Assembly: GCA_905215105.1 (NCBI GenBank)
Contig: CAJMOI010000059.1
Coordinates: forward strand, 1 to 10,409
From: an uncultured bacterium
GTDB lineage: Bacteria > Bacillota > Clostridia > Oscillospirales > Acutalibacteraceae
Direction of reading: 5' to 3'
Length of the DNA stretch: 10,409 nucleotides
Shown here: piece after piece, positions 1-6,064 of the stretch
How positions within the stretch are numbered: the stretch's first letter is position 1
Layout of the letters: every line of letters begins with the position of its first letter
Notes under the pieces: model-generated
Seen by the model: only the letters and a program-made list of their open reading frames with translations
Told to the model about the DNA's origin: nothing
Databases searched by the model: none
Made by a program: the position numbers and the translations under genes

Positions 1-360
1 GCGGTATCTCCGCGCTTCTGCACAAAGCGCACCCGCTTGGGTTCAATCTTTGCGCGGCGCATAGCCTCCATGACATCCAAAAATCGCTCCGGCCGCTGAC
101 AGATACACAGTCGGCCGCCAAACTGCAGTAGCTTTGCTGCCGCTGCACAGACATCCTCTATTGAACACATCGTTTCATGGCGGGCGATGATGTCGCTGCT
201 GCTCTCGCTTAAAATGCCGTGGTTTGCTTTTTTATAGGGAGGATTGCAGGTAACCACATCAAAGGCGCCAAATGGCAGTTTCTCCTTGAGCTGGGAAAGC
301 TGGGACAAATCGGCCTGCACCGGCACCATTCGTCCCTCCAGTCCTGCTTTTTCCAATGCA
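1..360 (-). pseudogene. trmN6: TrmN6-like tRNA1(Val) adenine-37 N6-methyltransferase, C-terminal fragment
   Basis: This is the methyltransferase part of the chimeric frame; the upper boundary is approximate. Intact members of the family (E. coli YfiC/TrmN, B. subtilis YabB) are about 240-250 residues and methylate N6 of A37 in tRNA. The catalytic NPPY motif (AAT CCT CCC TAT, read on the minus strand from 245) and the downstream family pattern ARHE, LL-x-x-GGRL, RPER and EPKRVRFVQ are clear. The Rossmann-fold start, with the glycine-rich AdoMet-binding motif I and the acidic residue of motif II, should lie 30-80 residues before NPPY. That place is taken by permease-like sequence. The fragment therefore cannot bind AdoMet in the usual way. 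The C-terminus lies outside the window. Family assignment is confident; calling it a pseudogene depends on the join being real. Confidence 0.7.
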
Positions 361-605
361 TCAGCCAGCAGTTTTCCTGTTTCCGTGTTTTGTAAGTATA
401 ATTTGATGTAGGATTCAGCATCTTCCCGGGTGGAAAAGGTCTTTCCATTTTCCTGCGTATAAAGGAAAGAAGCATTCAGCAAATCTTGGGAAAATCCGAA
501 ATTATTGTAAGTAAAAAAGCCATAAACAAAAATCCCCAGCATCATTACCGCCCACAAAAAACGGCTGCGAAGGATATATTTACATTCCTGCCAGAAAACC
601 AACAT
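1..605 (-). CDS. Chimeric ORF: ABC-2-type permease N-terminus joined in frame to TrmN6-like methyltransferase C-terminus (partial, runs off window)
   Basis: The frame is open from an ATG at 605 to the window edge (201 codons). The start is well supported: AAGGAGG lies about nine bases upstream, and the gene follows the ABC ATPase gene after 67 bases. Residues 1-15 are short and basic (QECKYILRSR), about 16-33 form a hydrophobic helix, and about 34-75 look like the outside loop that follows helix 1 in ABC-2 permeases. From about residue 80-88 onward the protein instead matches TrmN6/YfiC tRNA adenine methyltransferases: GLEGR, FDVVTCNPPY (115-124), ARHE (141-144), GGRL, RPER and EPKRVRFVQ (188-196). 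No further permease helices appear, and the methyltransferase lacks its motif I (DxGxGxG). G+C, counted by hand, is about 40% for 361-600 and about 54% for 1-360, so the join is probably near 340-390. Neither half should work alone. A deletion fusion or an assembly join are both possible. Confidence 0.8.
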   Translation of the reverse strand, partial: MLVFWQECKYILRSRFLWAVMMLGIFVYGFFTYNNFGFSQDLLNASFLYTQENGKTFSTREDAESYIKLYLQNTETGKLLADALEKAGLEGRMVPVQADLSQLSQLKEKLPFGAFDVVTCNPPYKKANHGILSESSSDIIARHETMCSIEDVCAAAAKLLQFGGRLCICQRPERFLDVMEAMRRAKIEPKRVRFVQKRGDT

Positions 606-617
606 CACTCCAACCTC

Positions 618-666
618 CTTGTACAAGTTGGGCGCACATAAAGAACACTGCCTGTTCCGTGCGCCC
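618..666 (-). promoter_or_regulatory. Intercistronic hairpin (arms 630-637/659-666) and palindrome before the permease start
   Basis: The gap between the ABC ATPase stop (673) and the permease start (605) holds a perfect 8-bp inverted repeat, GGGCGCAC/GTGCGCCC. Nested inside it is a 5-bp pair, GAACA/TGTTC, closing a 5-base loop. Downstream in the transcript, the perfect 10-bp palindrome CTTGTACAAG (618-627) runs into the AAGGAGG ribosome binding site. On the minus strand no U-run follows the stem, so it is not a typical terminator. It may protect the upstream mRNA or set the ATPase-to-permease ratio. The structure is seen; the role is inferred. Confidence 0.5.
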
Positions 667-672
667 CTTCTT

Positions 673-1536
673 TTATTCTTTTTTCTCGTCCCGGTACAGA
701 TACAGGAATACATCTTCCAGATTAGGCTCTACCGGATTGTCGTACATCCCCGGTTCTCCGGCATAGCGCACCAGCACCTCGCCATGTTCCGGCTTTTCGC
801 CCAGCACCAGATGCTCCGTCTGGAATTCGTCCCATTCCTTCTCGGAAATGCGTGTCTCATATACCCGGCCTTTCATCATCGAGCAGATGGTCTCCACAGG
901 GTTGCAGCCGATAACCTGATGATCTTTCAGCAAAATCACCTGGTCGGCGATGCTCTCAATATCGGAAACGATGTGGGTGGAGAGGATAACCGTGCGGTCA
1001 CGGCCCAATGCCGAAATCATGTTACGGAACCGTACCCGCTCCTTGGGGTCCAGACCGGCGGTGGGTTCATCCAGAATCAACAGCTTGGGATCATTGAGCA
1101 GGGCCTGGGCAATGCCCACCCGCTGGAGCATACCGCCGGAAAACTTCCGCATCCGTTTTTTCGCGTCATTTTCCAGCGCTACCATTTTCAGAACCTCGTC
1201 AATCTTTGCTTTGGCGGTCTTTTTGTCCATGCCCTTTAAAGCCGCCAGATACATCAGGTAGCTTTTGGAGGAATAGCTCTTATAGTAACCAAACTGCTGG
1301 GGGAGATAGCCCAGAATTTCCCGGTATTTTGCTCCCAGGCGGTTAATCTCGGTACTGTCCCAGAGGATCTCCCCCTCAGTGGGGAACAACAGCGTTGCCA
1401 TCATCTTCATCAATGTGGTCTTGCCCGCACCGTTAGGAGCCAAAAGGGCGTATACTCCGTTGCCAAATTCCAGTGAGACATCGGACAAAGCCGTAAAATT
1501 CCCATATTTTTTCGTTACATGACGCACACTCAACAT
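673..1536 (-). CDS. ABC transporter ATP-binding protein, BcrA/drug-resistance-like
   Basis: This is the cytoplasmic ATPase of an ABC exporter; in this family it pairs with an ABC-2 permease to move peptides, lipids or drugs. In the 287-residue form, Walker A is APNGAGKTT (33-41; Ala replaces the usual first Gly), the Q-loop is GYLPQQFG (76-83), the signature is FSGGM (132-136), Walker B is LLILDEP (152-158), the D-loop is GLD and the switch His is in STH (188). All catalytic residues are present. I start at the ATG at 1536 because GGGAGG lies nine bases upstream; a TTG at 1542 would sit only three bases from it. The start overlaps the end of the preceding membrane protein by seven bases, so translation is probably coupled. 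The C-terminal 80 residues are an ordinary accessory tail. The partner permease gene downstream (605) is broken or chimeric, so the transporter may be non-functional in this genome. The substrate is unknown. Confidence 0.93.
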   Translation of the reverse strand: MLSVRHVTKKYGNFTALSDVSLEFGNGVYALLAPNGAGKTTLMKMMATLLFPTEGEILWDSTEINRLGAKYREILGYLPQQFGYYKSYSSKSYLMYLAALKGMDKKTAKAKIDEVLKMVALENDAKKRMRKFSGGMLQRVGIAQALLNDPKLLILDEPTAGLDPKERVRFRNMISALGRDRTVILSTHIVSDIESIADQVILLKDHQVIGCNPVETICSMMKGRVYETRISEKEWDEFQTEHLVLGEKPEHGEVLVRYAGEPGMYDNPVEPNLEDVFLYLYRDEKKE

Positions 1537-2297
1537 TTCCAATAACCTCCCATTTTCTCATTGGTTTTTGATAAGGCCAATTGCTTTGTCTGCCAGAAAT
1601 AAAAACCTGCGGTTCCCAGTGCGGCAGCCAACAAAGCCGGCAGAGGAATGCTGTTCATCCAATCCGCCATATTCAGCCAATAGCTTTTGGTCAACAGAAA
1701 CAGCCCCAATCCATACCAGACAACCTGCACCGGCCAGAACCACTTTTCCGACAGGAAACGCAGCGCTGCCATGAGCATTGAGCCGCACAACAGATACGAT
1801 GTGGATGACGCCAGAAAAACTTTCATCACCAGCGACCCTTCCACATTGCCCATGGAAAGCAGGCTGAGCGCTACGGACACCATGCCCACAATTCCCATAA
1901 ACAGCATCCGGAACGCCAGCAGATATTTGTCGTTATACCGGCATACCGCCCGCATTTCCCACATTCCCAGATGCTTTTCCAGAATACATGTTGCCAGACT
2001 GATACCGGTCAGAATCAGGGGCTGTATAAACAGGGTGATCTGCAAACAGAAATTCAGGTTCATGGGAACCGTGGAGGAAAGCTCTGCGGCCATGAGGCCC
2101 CAGCAGAAAAGTCCCACCAATACGCACAGTCCCGGCGCCCAGCCTACGCCCCGGAAACAGTTGACAAAACCCACATCTTTCAGCATACGGGCCATCAAAG
2201 GCAGAAAGCGCCGTTCTTTCAAATCGGCTTTGTCCAGAATCGCTGTGATTTCCCGCTGCTTCTCCAGCCGGGAAGGGGGTTCTATGGGTCTCATCAT
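1530..2297 (-). CDS. Six-helix membrane protein of unknown function in the sigma-ABC operon
   Basis: I do not recognise a named family. The 255-residue protein has a charged N-terminal region of about 50 residues (rich in K, R, E), then hydrophobic segments near 53-70, 84-105, 126-148, 159-180, 188-205 and 217-235, and a short polar tail. No signal peptide, zinc-finger anti-sigma motif (HxxxCxxC) or enzyme motif is visible. Its start overlaps the sigma factor stop as ATGA (four bases), with AAGGAG just upstream; a second ATG follows at once (2294). Its end overlaps the ABC ATPase start. This tight coupling suggests it is either a second membrane subunit of the transporter or the sensor that holds the sigma factor inactive at the membrane. 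Both roles are inference from position only. Confidence 0.8.
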   Translation of the reverse strand: MMRPIEPPSRLEKQREITAILDKADLKERRFLPLMARMLKDVGFVNCFRGVGWAPGLCVLVGLFCWGLMAAELSSTVPMNLNFCLQITLFIQPLILTGISLATCILEKHLGMWEMRAVCRYNDKYLLAFRMLFMGIVGMVSVALSLLSMGNVEGSLVMKVFLASSTSYLLCGSMLMAALRFLSEKWFWPVQVVWYGLGLFLLTKSYWLNMADWMNSIPLPALLAAALGTAGFYFWQTKQLALSKTNEKMGGYWKC

Positions 2298-2836
2298 ACC
2301 AGCTCCTTTCTGATTTTTTCCACAGCCCGGTAATATCGGGTCTTGACGGTGGAAGCAGGAATTTCCATCATTTCTCCAATGGTATCAAAGGTCTGCTCCG
2401 CAAAAATATGCAGCCGAAGAATTTCCTGAGTTTCCGCAGGGAGCTTTTCCATTTGCCGAAGAATTTCTCCCGCTGTTTCCTGATCTTCCAACAGCTCCGT
2501 GAGGTTGAGGGAATCCACCAGCCTTTCCTCTTCAATGGGCACGCTGTCCCGCTGAAAACGATAGGCTTTTGACCGGTACCGGTCTACGATTTTATGGGTG
2601 GCAATCCGGTACAGCCAGGTGCGAAAGGCGGCCTTTCCGCTGTCATATCCGGAAAGGGAGGAAAGCATACTGACGAAAATATCCTGGGTAACATCCAGAA
2701 CCGTTTCCCGGCTCTCTCCGGTCTGTCTCGCTACGAAATAAAAAATATCATCATAATACCACTCCACCAATTCTCCGGCAGCCTTGCGGTCACCACGGCG
2801 CAGAATTTTGCGAATCAGTTTTTCTTCCCGTTCCAT
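2294..2836 (-). CDS. ECF-type RNA polymerase sigma factor (sigma-70 family)
   Basis: This 180-residue protein has the two-domain layout of group IV sigma factors. Region 2 spans about 20-90, with the core-binding/-10-reading stretch TQDIFVSML and FRTWLYRIATHKIVDRYR (71-88). A linker follows, then region 4 at about 128-180, with KLPAETQEILRLH and the helix-turn-helix TFDTIGEMMEIPASTVKTR (149-167). I start at the ATG at 2836 because GGGAGG and AGGGGA lie just upstream. An in-frame TTG at 2878 would add 14 residues but lies inside the spacer of the likely ECF promoter, so it would not be in that transcript. It is the first gene of the operon and overlaps the membrane protein by four bases. It probably directs transcription of its own operon when released by an unknown signal. 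No classical anti-sigma gene is adjacent. Confidence 0.93.
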   Translation of the reverse strand: MEREEKLIRKILRRGDRKAAGELVEWYYDDIFYFVARQTGESRETVLDVTQDIFVSMLSSLSGYDSGKAAFRTWLYRIATHKIVDRYRSKAYRFQRDSVPIEEERLVDSLNLTELLEDQETAGEILRQMEKLPAETQEILRLHIFAEQTFDTIGEMMEIPASTVKTRYYRAVEKIRKELV

Positions 2837-2865
2837 GCTTCCCCTTCCCTCCCTTCTCAGTCTTA

Positions 2866-2894
2866 TATTCGATGGCAAAGGGGATATCGTTTCA
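2866..2894 (-). promoter_or_regulatory. Predicted ECF-type autoregulatory promoter of the sigma operon
   Basis: Reading the minus strand, TGAAAC (2889-2894) is followed after 17 bases by CGAATA (2866-2871). This resembles the -35 TGAAAC and -10 CGTA elements known for SigW-type ECF sigma factors. An A/T-rich stretch lies directly upstream. Transcription would start near 2858, leaving a leader of about 20 bases that contains the ribosome binding site of the sigma gene. ECF sigmas commonly transcribe their own gene, so the encoded factor is the obvious reader. The motif match is seen; recognition by this sigma is inferred. Confidence 0.6.
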
Positions 2895-2896
2895 AA

Positions 2897-2925
2897 ATTT
2901 TACAAAAAATTTTTTGATCGGTCAA
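2897..2925 (-). promoter_or_regulatory. Predicted sigma-A promoter upstream of the sigma operon
   Basis: On the minus strand, TTGACC (2920-2925) and TAAAAT (2897-2902) are separated by exactly 17 bases, close to the sigma-A consensus. The -10 box ends three bases before the -35 of the ECF-type site, so a transcript from here would start inside the ECF promoter. The spacer contains the perfect 14-bp palindrome CAAAAAATTTTTTG (2903-2916), which could be a repressor site or simply a bent A/T tract. It would supply a basal level of the operon. Confidence 0.6.
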
Positions 2926-2980
2926 ACCCAAAGAAAAAAACAGCAAACCATGGGAAAAAATTTACAGTCGGGTGTTGATT

Positions 2981-3008
2981 CCGACACAGAAAAAGCGCAC
3001 ACTATAGA
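2981..3008 (+). promoter_or_regulatory. Candidate sigma-A promoter for the M3 peptidase
   Basis: CCGACA (2981-2986) and TATAGA (3003-3008) are spaced by 16 bases, giving four of six matches to the -35 and five of six to the -10 consensus. Transcription would begin near 3015, about 42 bases before the start codon. The -35 is weak, so this is a candidate only. The divergent sigma operon promoters lie 55-115 bases to the left. Confidence 0.4.
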
Positions 3009-3016
3009 CAGGTATT

Positions 3017-3035
3017 TTTCTGCTGTGGGCAGAAA
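3017..3035 (+). promoter_or_regulatory. Leader hairpin before the M3 peptidase
   Basis: TTTCTGC (3017-3023) and GCAGAAA (3029-3035) form a perfect 7-bp stem with a 5-base loop. It sits at the predicted 5' end of the mRNA and six bases before the AAGGAG ribosome binding site (3041-3046). No T-run follows, so it is not a terminator. A 5' stabilising stem or an operator at the transcription start are the simplest readings. Confidence 0.4.
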
Positions 3036-3056
3036 CAGAAAAGGAGTGACCCGTTT

Positions 3057-4745
3057 ATGAAATTTTCCCAGATGAAATATCGACGTCCGGACACCACCGC
3101 CGTGGAAATGGAATACAGGGACATCACCCAGCGGTTTCCGCTGTGCGAAAATGCGGAACAGCAGCTGGCTTTGCTGGACCGGCACGAAAAGCTGTTGGGA
3201 AACGTCCGGACCATGAGCAATCTGGCGTATATCCGAAACAGCATCAACACCACCGATCCTTTCTATAAAGAGGAGCAGGCATTTTTTGATGAATATCTCC
3301 CCACTCTACAGGAATTTGTACAGGCCTTCATGGATCAGGTGCTGGCTTCGGAATTCCGTCCGGAACTGGAAAAAGTCACCGGTCCTCTGTTTTTCCGGAA
3401 TCAGGAAATTGCCAAAAAGACGTTCTCTCTGGAAATTATCCCGCTGATGCAGGAGGAAAACCGGCTGGCCACGGAGTATGAACAGCTTCTCGCCTCCGCT
3501 GACCTTTCCATACAAGGAGAATCCTGCAATCTTTCGGAAATCATCCGATACCAGACCTCTCATGACCGGAAACTTCGGCAGGAAGCCTGGGAAAAGACCG
3601 ACACCTTTTTCGCGGAGAACGGGCAGCGTCTGGACGAACTGTATGACGGGCTGGTCCGCTGCCGCACGGAACAGGCCCACCGGCTGGGATACGAAAACTT
3701 CGTCCAGCTGGGCTATGACCGGCTGGGGCGCAACTGCTATTCCCCGGAGGACGTGGCGGAGTTCCGGAAGCAGGTGGCCGATGATCTGGTTCCCATGGTG
3801 CACCGACTGAAAGAAAAGCAGGCTGAACGGCTGGGGCTTTCCACCCTCTGCTTCTGGGACGAGGACACCCTGCTGGCAGAAGGCAATCCTCTTCCCCAGG
3901 GAGGTGAAAAAGAGCTGGTGGAAGCCGCAGGCAGGATGTATCGGGAAATGAGCCTGCAAACCGGCGAATTTTTCGACTTCATGGTGGAAAATGAGCTGTT
4001 CGACCTGATGAGCAAAAAAGGCAAAGCGGGCGGCGGCTACTGCACGGATATTCCCAACTACAAAAGCCCCTTTATTTTCGCCAACTTCAACGGTACCGTG
4101 GACGACGTGGAAGTGCTTACCCACGAAGCAGGTCACGCCTTTGCCGCCTATCGGGCCCGGAATCTCCGGTATCTGGAAAACATGACCCCCACCATGGAGA
4201 GCGCAGAGGTTCACTCCATGTCCATGGAGCTGTTCTCCCGTCCCTGGGACGAAGGATTCTTTGGAGATCGGGCAGACCGTTTCCGCTCCTATCAGCTGGA
4301 AAACTGCCTGGACTTTATCCCCTACGGCACTATGGTGGATGAATTCCAGACCCGGGTTTATGAAAATCCCACCCTTTCCCCCATGCAGCGCAAAGAGCTT
4401 TGGGCACAGTTGGAAACCAAATACCGCCCCTGGCTGACCTTTGAAGGACTTCCCTATTTTGCAGCCGGAGGCTATTACCAGTGGAAACACCACATCTATT
4501 CCAGCCCCATGTACTATATCGACTACTGTCTGGCTCAGATCACCGCGCTGGAATTCTGGGAGCTTTCGGAAAAAGACTGGAAAGGCGCTTTTGCCCGGTA
4601 TCTGGATTTTGTGGGCAGCGCCGGAGAAAAGACCTTTCGGGGACTGGTACACGGAGCAGGGCTGCGCCTGCCCTTTGAAGCCGGTTGTGTCCGTGACACC
4701 GCCGGAAAGGTGCTGACGTATCTGGAAGAGCATCCGTTGGCCTGA
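3057..4745 (+). CDS. M3 family oligoendopeptidase (zinc metallopeptidase, 'M3_not_pepF' type)
   Basis: This is a cytoplasmic zinc peptidase that cuts short peptides internally, probably in turnover of imported or proteolysis-derived peptides. It is 562 residues, the usual size for the clostridial M3 group distinct from PepF. The zinc site is HEAGH (356-360) within VEVLTHEAGHAFAAY; the catalytic Glu is 357 and the likely third ligand is Glu384 in ESAEVHSMSMEL, 24 residues after the second His. Upstream are the family-typical GGGYCTDIPNYKSPFIFANF stretch and the GTVDDVEVL segment. The C-terminal Tyr/His-rich region (GGYYQWKHHIYSSPMYYIDY) supplies substrate-binding residues in the family. No signal peptide or membrane helix is seen. 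The ATG at 3057 has AAGGAG ten bases upstream. It is a single-gene unit, ended by the terminator at 4758. Substrate preference cannot be read from the sequence. Confidence 0.95.
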   Translation: MKFSQMKYRRPDTTAVEMEYRDITQRFPLCENAEQQLALLDRHEKLLGNVRTMSNLAYIRNSINTTDPFYKEEQAFFDEYLPTLQEFVQAFMDQVLASEFRPELEKVTGPLFFRNQEIAKKTFSLEIIPLMQEENRLATEYEQLLASADLSIQGESCNLSEIIRYQTSHDRKLRQEAWEKTDTFFAENGQRLDELYDGLVRCRTEQAHRLGYENFVQLGYDRLGRNCYSPEDVAEFRKQVADDLVPMVHRLKEKQAERLGLSTLCFWDEDTLLAEGNPLPQGGEKELVEAAGRMYREMSLQTGEFFDFMVENELFDLMSKKGKAGGGYCTDIPNYKSPFIFANFNGTVDDVEVLTHEAGHAFAAYRARNLRYLENMTPTMESAEVHSMSMELFSRPWDEGFFGDRADRFRSYQLENCLDFIPYGTMVDEFQTRVYENPTLSPMQRKELWAQLETKYRPWLTFEGLPYFAAGGYYQWKHHIYSSPMYYIDYCLAQITALEFWELSEKDWKGAFARYLDFVGSAGEKTFRGLVHGAGLRLPFEAGCVRDTAGKVLTYLEEHPLA

Positions 4746-4757
4746 AGACAATAAAGA

Positions 4758-4806
4758 AATCCCGCTGCCTGCCGGCAATCATAATCGGCAGACAGCGGGA
4801 TTTTTT
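4758..4806. terminator. Bidirectional rho-independent terminator between convergent genes
   Basis: The arms 4758-4774 and 4786-4802 form 16 base pairs with one C-A mismatch and an 11-base loop. T6 (4801-4806) follows on the plus strand. On the minus strand the stem is followed by ATTTCTTTATTG, so it can also end the yczE-like transcript. It lies 13 bases after the peptidase stop and 16 bases beyond the YczE-like stop at 4822. Confidence 0.93.
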
Positions 4807-4821
4807 CATCAATGGATACCA

Positions 4822-5475
4822 TCAGGCAGCACTTGGGCTCAGTGCCCGAATCTTGGGAATCAGTGGCAGATAGCGATTGAACAGATTGACAATTTTTCCG
4901 ACCGCCAAAGCAGAAATCACGGTTCCCAGCCCCAGCCCTTTAAGCTGGGAGAAAAAGAGAAAAGAAAGAGAAGCGGCGATAACCACCAGCGTCACGTCAA
5001 AGACAATTTTAACCGTTCCAAATTTTTGATGCAGGACGGTAGACAGCGCCCGGACGATGCCCTCACCCGGCACCACCAGAACATTGGGCGCCACTTCAAT
5101 ACTGATACCAAGCGCCAGTATGACACAGCCTGCCAACAAAGAAAGGAGCTTTTCCCACCACAGTTCCGGATGAAGCCAGTACATCAAATTCATGCTGATA
5201 TCAATACAACTGCTGAACACCACATTGACCGCCATTTGCAGCAGCTGAATCCACTGAAACGCTTTGCGAAGCAGCAGAATTTGTCCCAACACGAAAAACG
5301 TGTTCATGATAAAGGTAAAGCCGCCCAAAGTGATGGGAAAGCGAAAGCTGAGTACATAAGGAAGGCTGGAAATTGGGGAAGTTCCCATATCCGCTTTGGT
5401 AATCAGCGCGATTCCGAAAGAATTGAGAATAACGCCAAAAAGAAAATAGCCGTATCGATAACACCAGGATTTCAT
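4822..5475 (-). CDS. YczE/YitT-type integral membrane protein
   Basis: This 217-residue membrane protein resembles the YczE/YyaS family, whose members are small multi-helix inner-membrane proteins often placed beside a transcriptional regulator; their substrate is not established. Helices lie near 8-27, 50-69, 75-98, 109-128, 155-175 and 182-199. Family-like motifs are ITKADMGTSPISSLPY (25-40), VVPGEGIV (134-141), GTVKIVFD (153-160) and GLGTVISALAVGKIVNLF (182-199). I start at the ATG at 5475, which overlaps the marR stop as ATGA and has GGAGG seven bases upstream. The frame remains open to 5613, but that extension would overlap marR by over 100 bases and reads as low-complexity shadow sequence. 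Translation is probably coupled to marR and controlled by it. A transport or export role is inferred only from the membrane topology. Confidence 0.88.
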   Translation of the reverse strand: MKSWCYRYGYFLFGVILNSFGIALITKADMGTSPISSLPYVLSFRFPITLGGFTFIMNTFFVLGQILLLRKAFQWIQLLQMAVNVVFSSCIDISMNLMYWLHPELWWEKLLSLLAGCVILALGISIEVAPNVLVVPGEGIVRALSTVLHQKFGTVKIVFDVTLVVIAASLSFLFFSQLKGLGLGTVISALAVGKIVNLFNRYLPLIPKIRALSPSAA

Positions 5476-5906
5476 GCGTGTTCCTCCATTTTTTCCAGAT
5501 TGCTCAGGATCTTCTGAAACGTGGCCAGAAATGCCGACAGCTCTTCCGGGGGAATCCCCATCAACGCCATCCGGTCCACTTCTGCACAGATCTCTACCGT
5601 GCGTTTTGCCCATTGTGCGCCTTCTTCCGTGAGGAATACCAGCGTATGACGGCGGTCGTGCTCCAACGGGCGGCGCTGAACCAGCTTCTTACCTTCCATT
5701 CTGGAAAGCAGGCTGGTTACGGTAGATTTATCCAGCGCGCAGCCTTTGACAATTTCCTTCTGGGTACAGCCATTGTGTTCCAGCAAAAATTCCAGAATTT
5801 TCGGCTGGCCAGGCAGCAAATCCCATTTTCCGGTTTCCGCCATAATGGCGTGGTTACTGTGCTGAAAGGCCAACATCAGCCAATAGTGCAGGTTTTTCTG
5901 TTCCAT
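5472..5906 (-). CDS. MarR family winged-helix transcriptional regulator
   Basis: This 144-residue protein has the MarR layout: N-terminal dimer helix, winged helix-turn-helix at about 33-96 and a C-terminal dimer helix (97-143). The recognition helix is DKSTVTSLLSRME (59-71). The wing contains the conserved HDRRHTLVFLTEEG (83-96), with the Asp84/Arg86 pair typical of the family. I start at the ATG at 5906, with AGGAG eight bases upstream. The frame is open to 5993, but that longer form would begin upstream of the -35 box and cannot be made from this promoter. It is the first gene of a two-gene operon with the YczE-like protein. An inverted repeat at its transcription start suggests autorepression relieved by a small ligand, probably phenolic or drug-like as for other MarR proteins; the ligand is unknown. 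Confidence 0.93.
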   Translation of the reverse strand: MEQKNLHYWLMLAFQHSNHAIMAETGKWDLLPGQPKILEFLLEHNGCTQKEIVKGCALDKSTVTSLLSRMEGKKLVQRRPLEHDRRHTLVFLTEEGAQWAKRTVEICAEVDRMALMGIPPEELSAFLATFQKILSNLEKMEEHA

Positions 5907-5926
5907 ATCTCCACTCCTGAATAATA

Positions 5927-5940
5927 GTTTGTATTCAAAC
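5927..5940 (-). promoter_or_regulatory. Probable MarR operator
   Basis: GTTTG (5927-5931) and CAAAC (5936-5940) form a perfect 5-bp inverted repeat around TATT. It begins about two bases after the predicted transcription start (near 5942) and lies 20 bases before the marR start codon. MarR dimers typically bind A/T-rich imperfect palindromes of this size over their own promoters. Placement at the start site would block transcription. Position and symmetry are seen; binding is inferred. Confidence 0.6.
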
Positions 5941-5948
5941 CAAATAAC

Positions 5949-5977
5949 AGTATAGTTCTTTTTCCTGAGTTTGTCAA
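5949..5977 (-). promoter_or_regulatory. Strong sigma-A promoter of marR-yczE
   Basis: On the minus strand, a perfect TTGACA (5972-5977) and TATACT (5949-5954, five of six) are 17 bases apart, so this is among the strongest promoters in the window. A strong promoter under a local operator fits a repressor that is normally holding it off. It also fixes the marR start at 5906. Confidence 0.85.
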
Positions 5978-6004
5978 CCGCTTCCTCCCCCATGGTTTAA
6001 GAGC

Positions 6005-6041
6005 AAAAAGAAAAGCCGAAAGCCTTTTGCAGGCCTTCGGC
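6005..6041 (-). terminator. Rho-independent terminator after the PF06541 gene
   Basis: On the minus strand, GCCGAAGGCC (6032-6041) pairs with GGCTTTCGGC (6015-6024) with one mismatch and a 7-base loop, followed by TTTTCTTTTT (6005-6014). It lies 24 bases past the stop of the gene at 6065 and shields the marR promoter region. Confidence 0.85.
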
Positions 6042-6064
6042 ACAGTTTCTGGTTGTTTATTATG

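Noticed and set aside
619..1239. 206-codon open frame on the plus strand
   Set aside because: It is antisense to the ABC ATPase and has no recognisable domain.
2837..2878. TTG start at 2878 for the sigma factor (14 extra residues)
   Set aside because: It falls within the promoter spacer and lacks a ribosome binding site, while the ATG at 2836 has a good one.
2903..2916. 14-bp palindrome CAAAAAATTTTTTG as a terminator
   Set aside because: It is a pure A/T palindrome with no loop and no G/C stem, sitting in a promoter spacer. It is better seen as an A-tract or possible operator.
3306..4778. 490-codon open frame on the minus strand
   Set aside because: It is fully antisense to the M3 peptidase, which has an intact zinc site. 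The translation is Gly/Phe/His/Gln-rich shadow sequence with no domain, and it crosses the terminator.
5476..5613. 46-codon N-terminal extension of the YczE-like protein
   Set aside because: It lies wholly inside marR in another frame, and the ATGA overlap with a ribosome binding site marks the real start at 5475.
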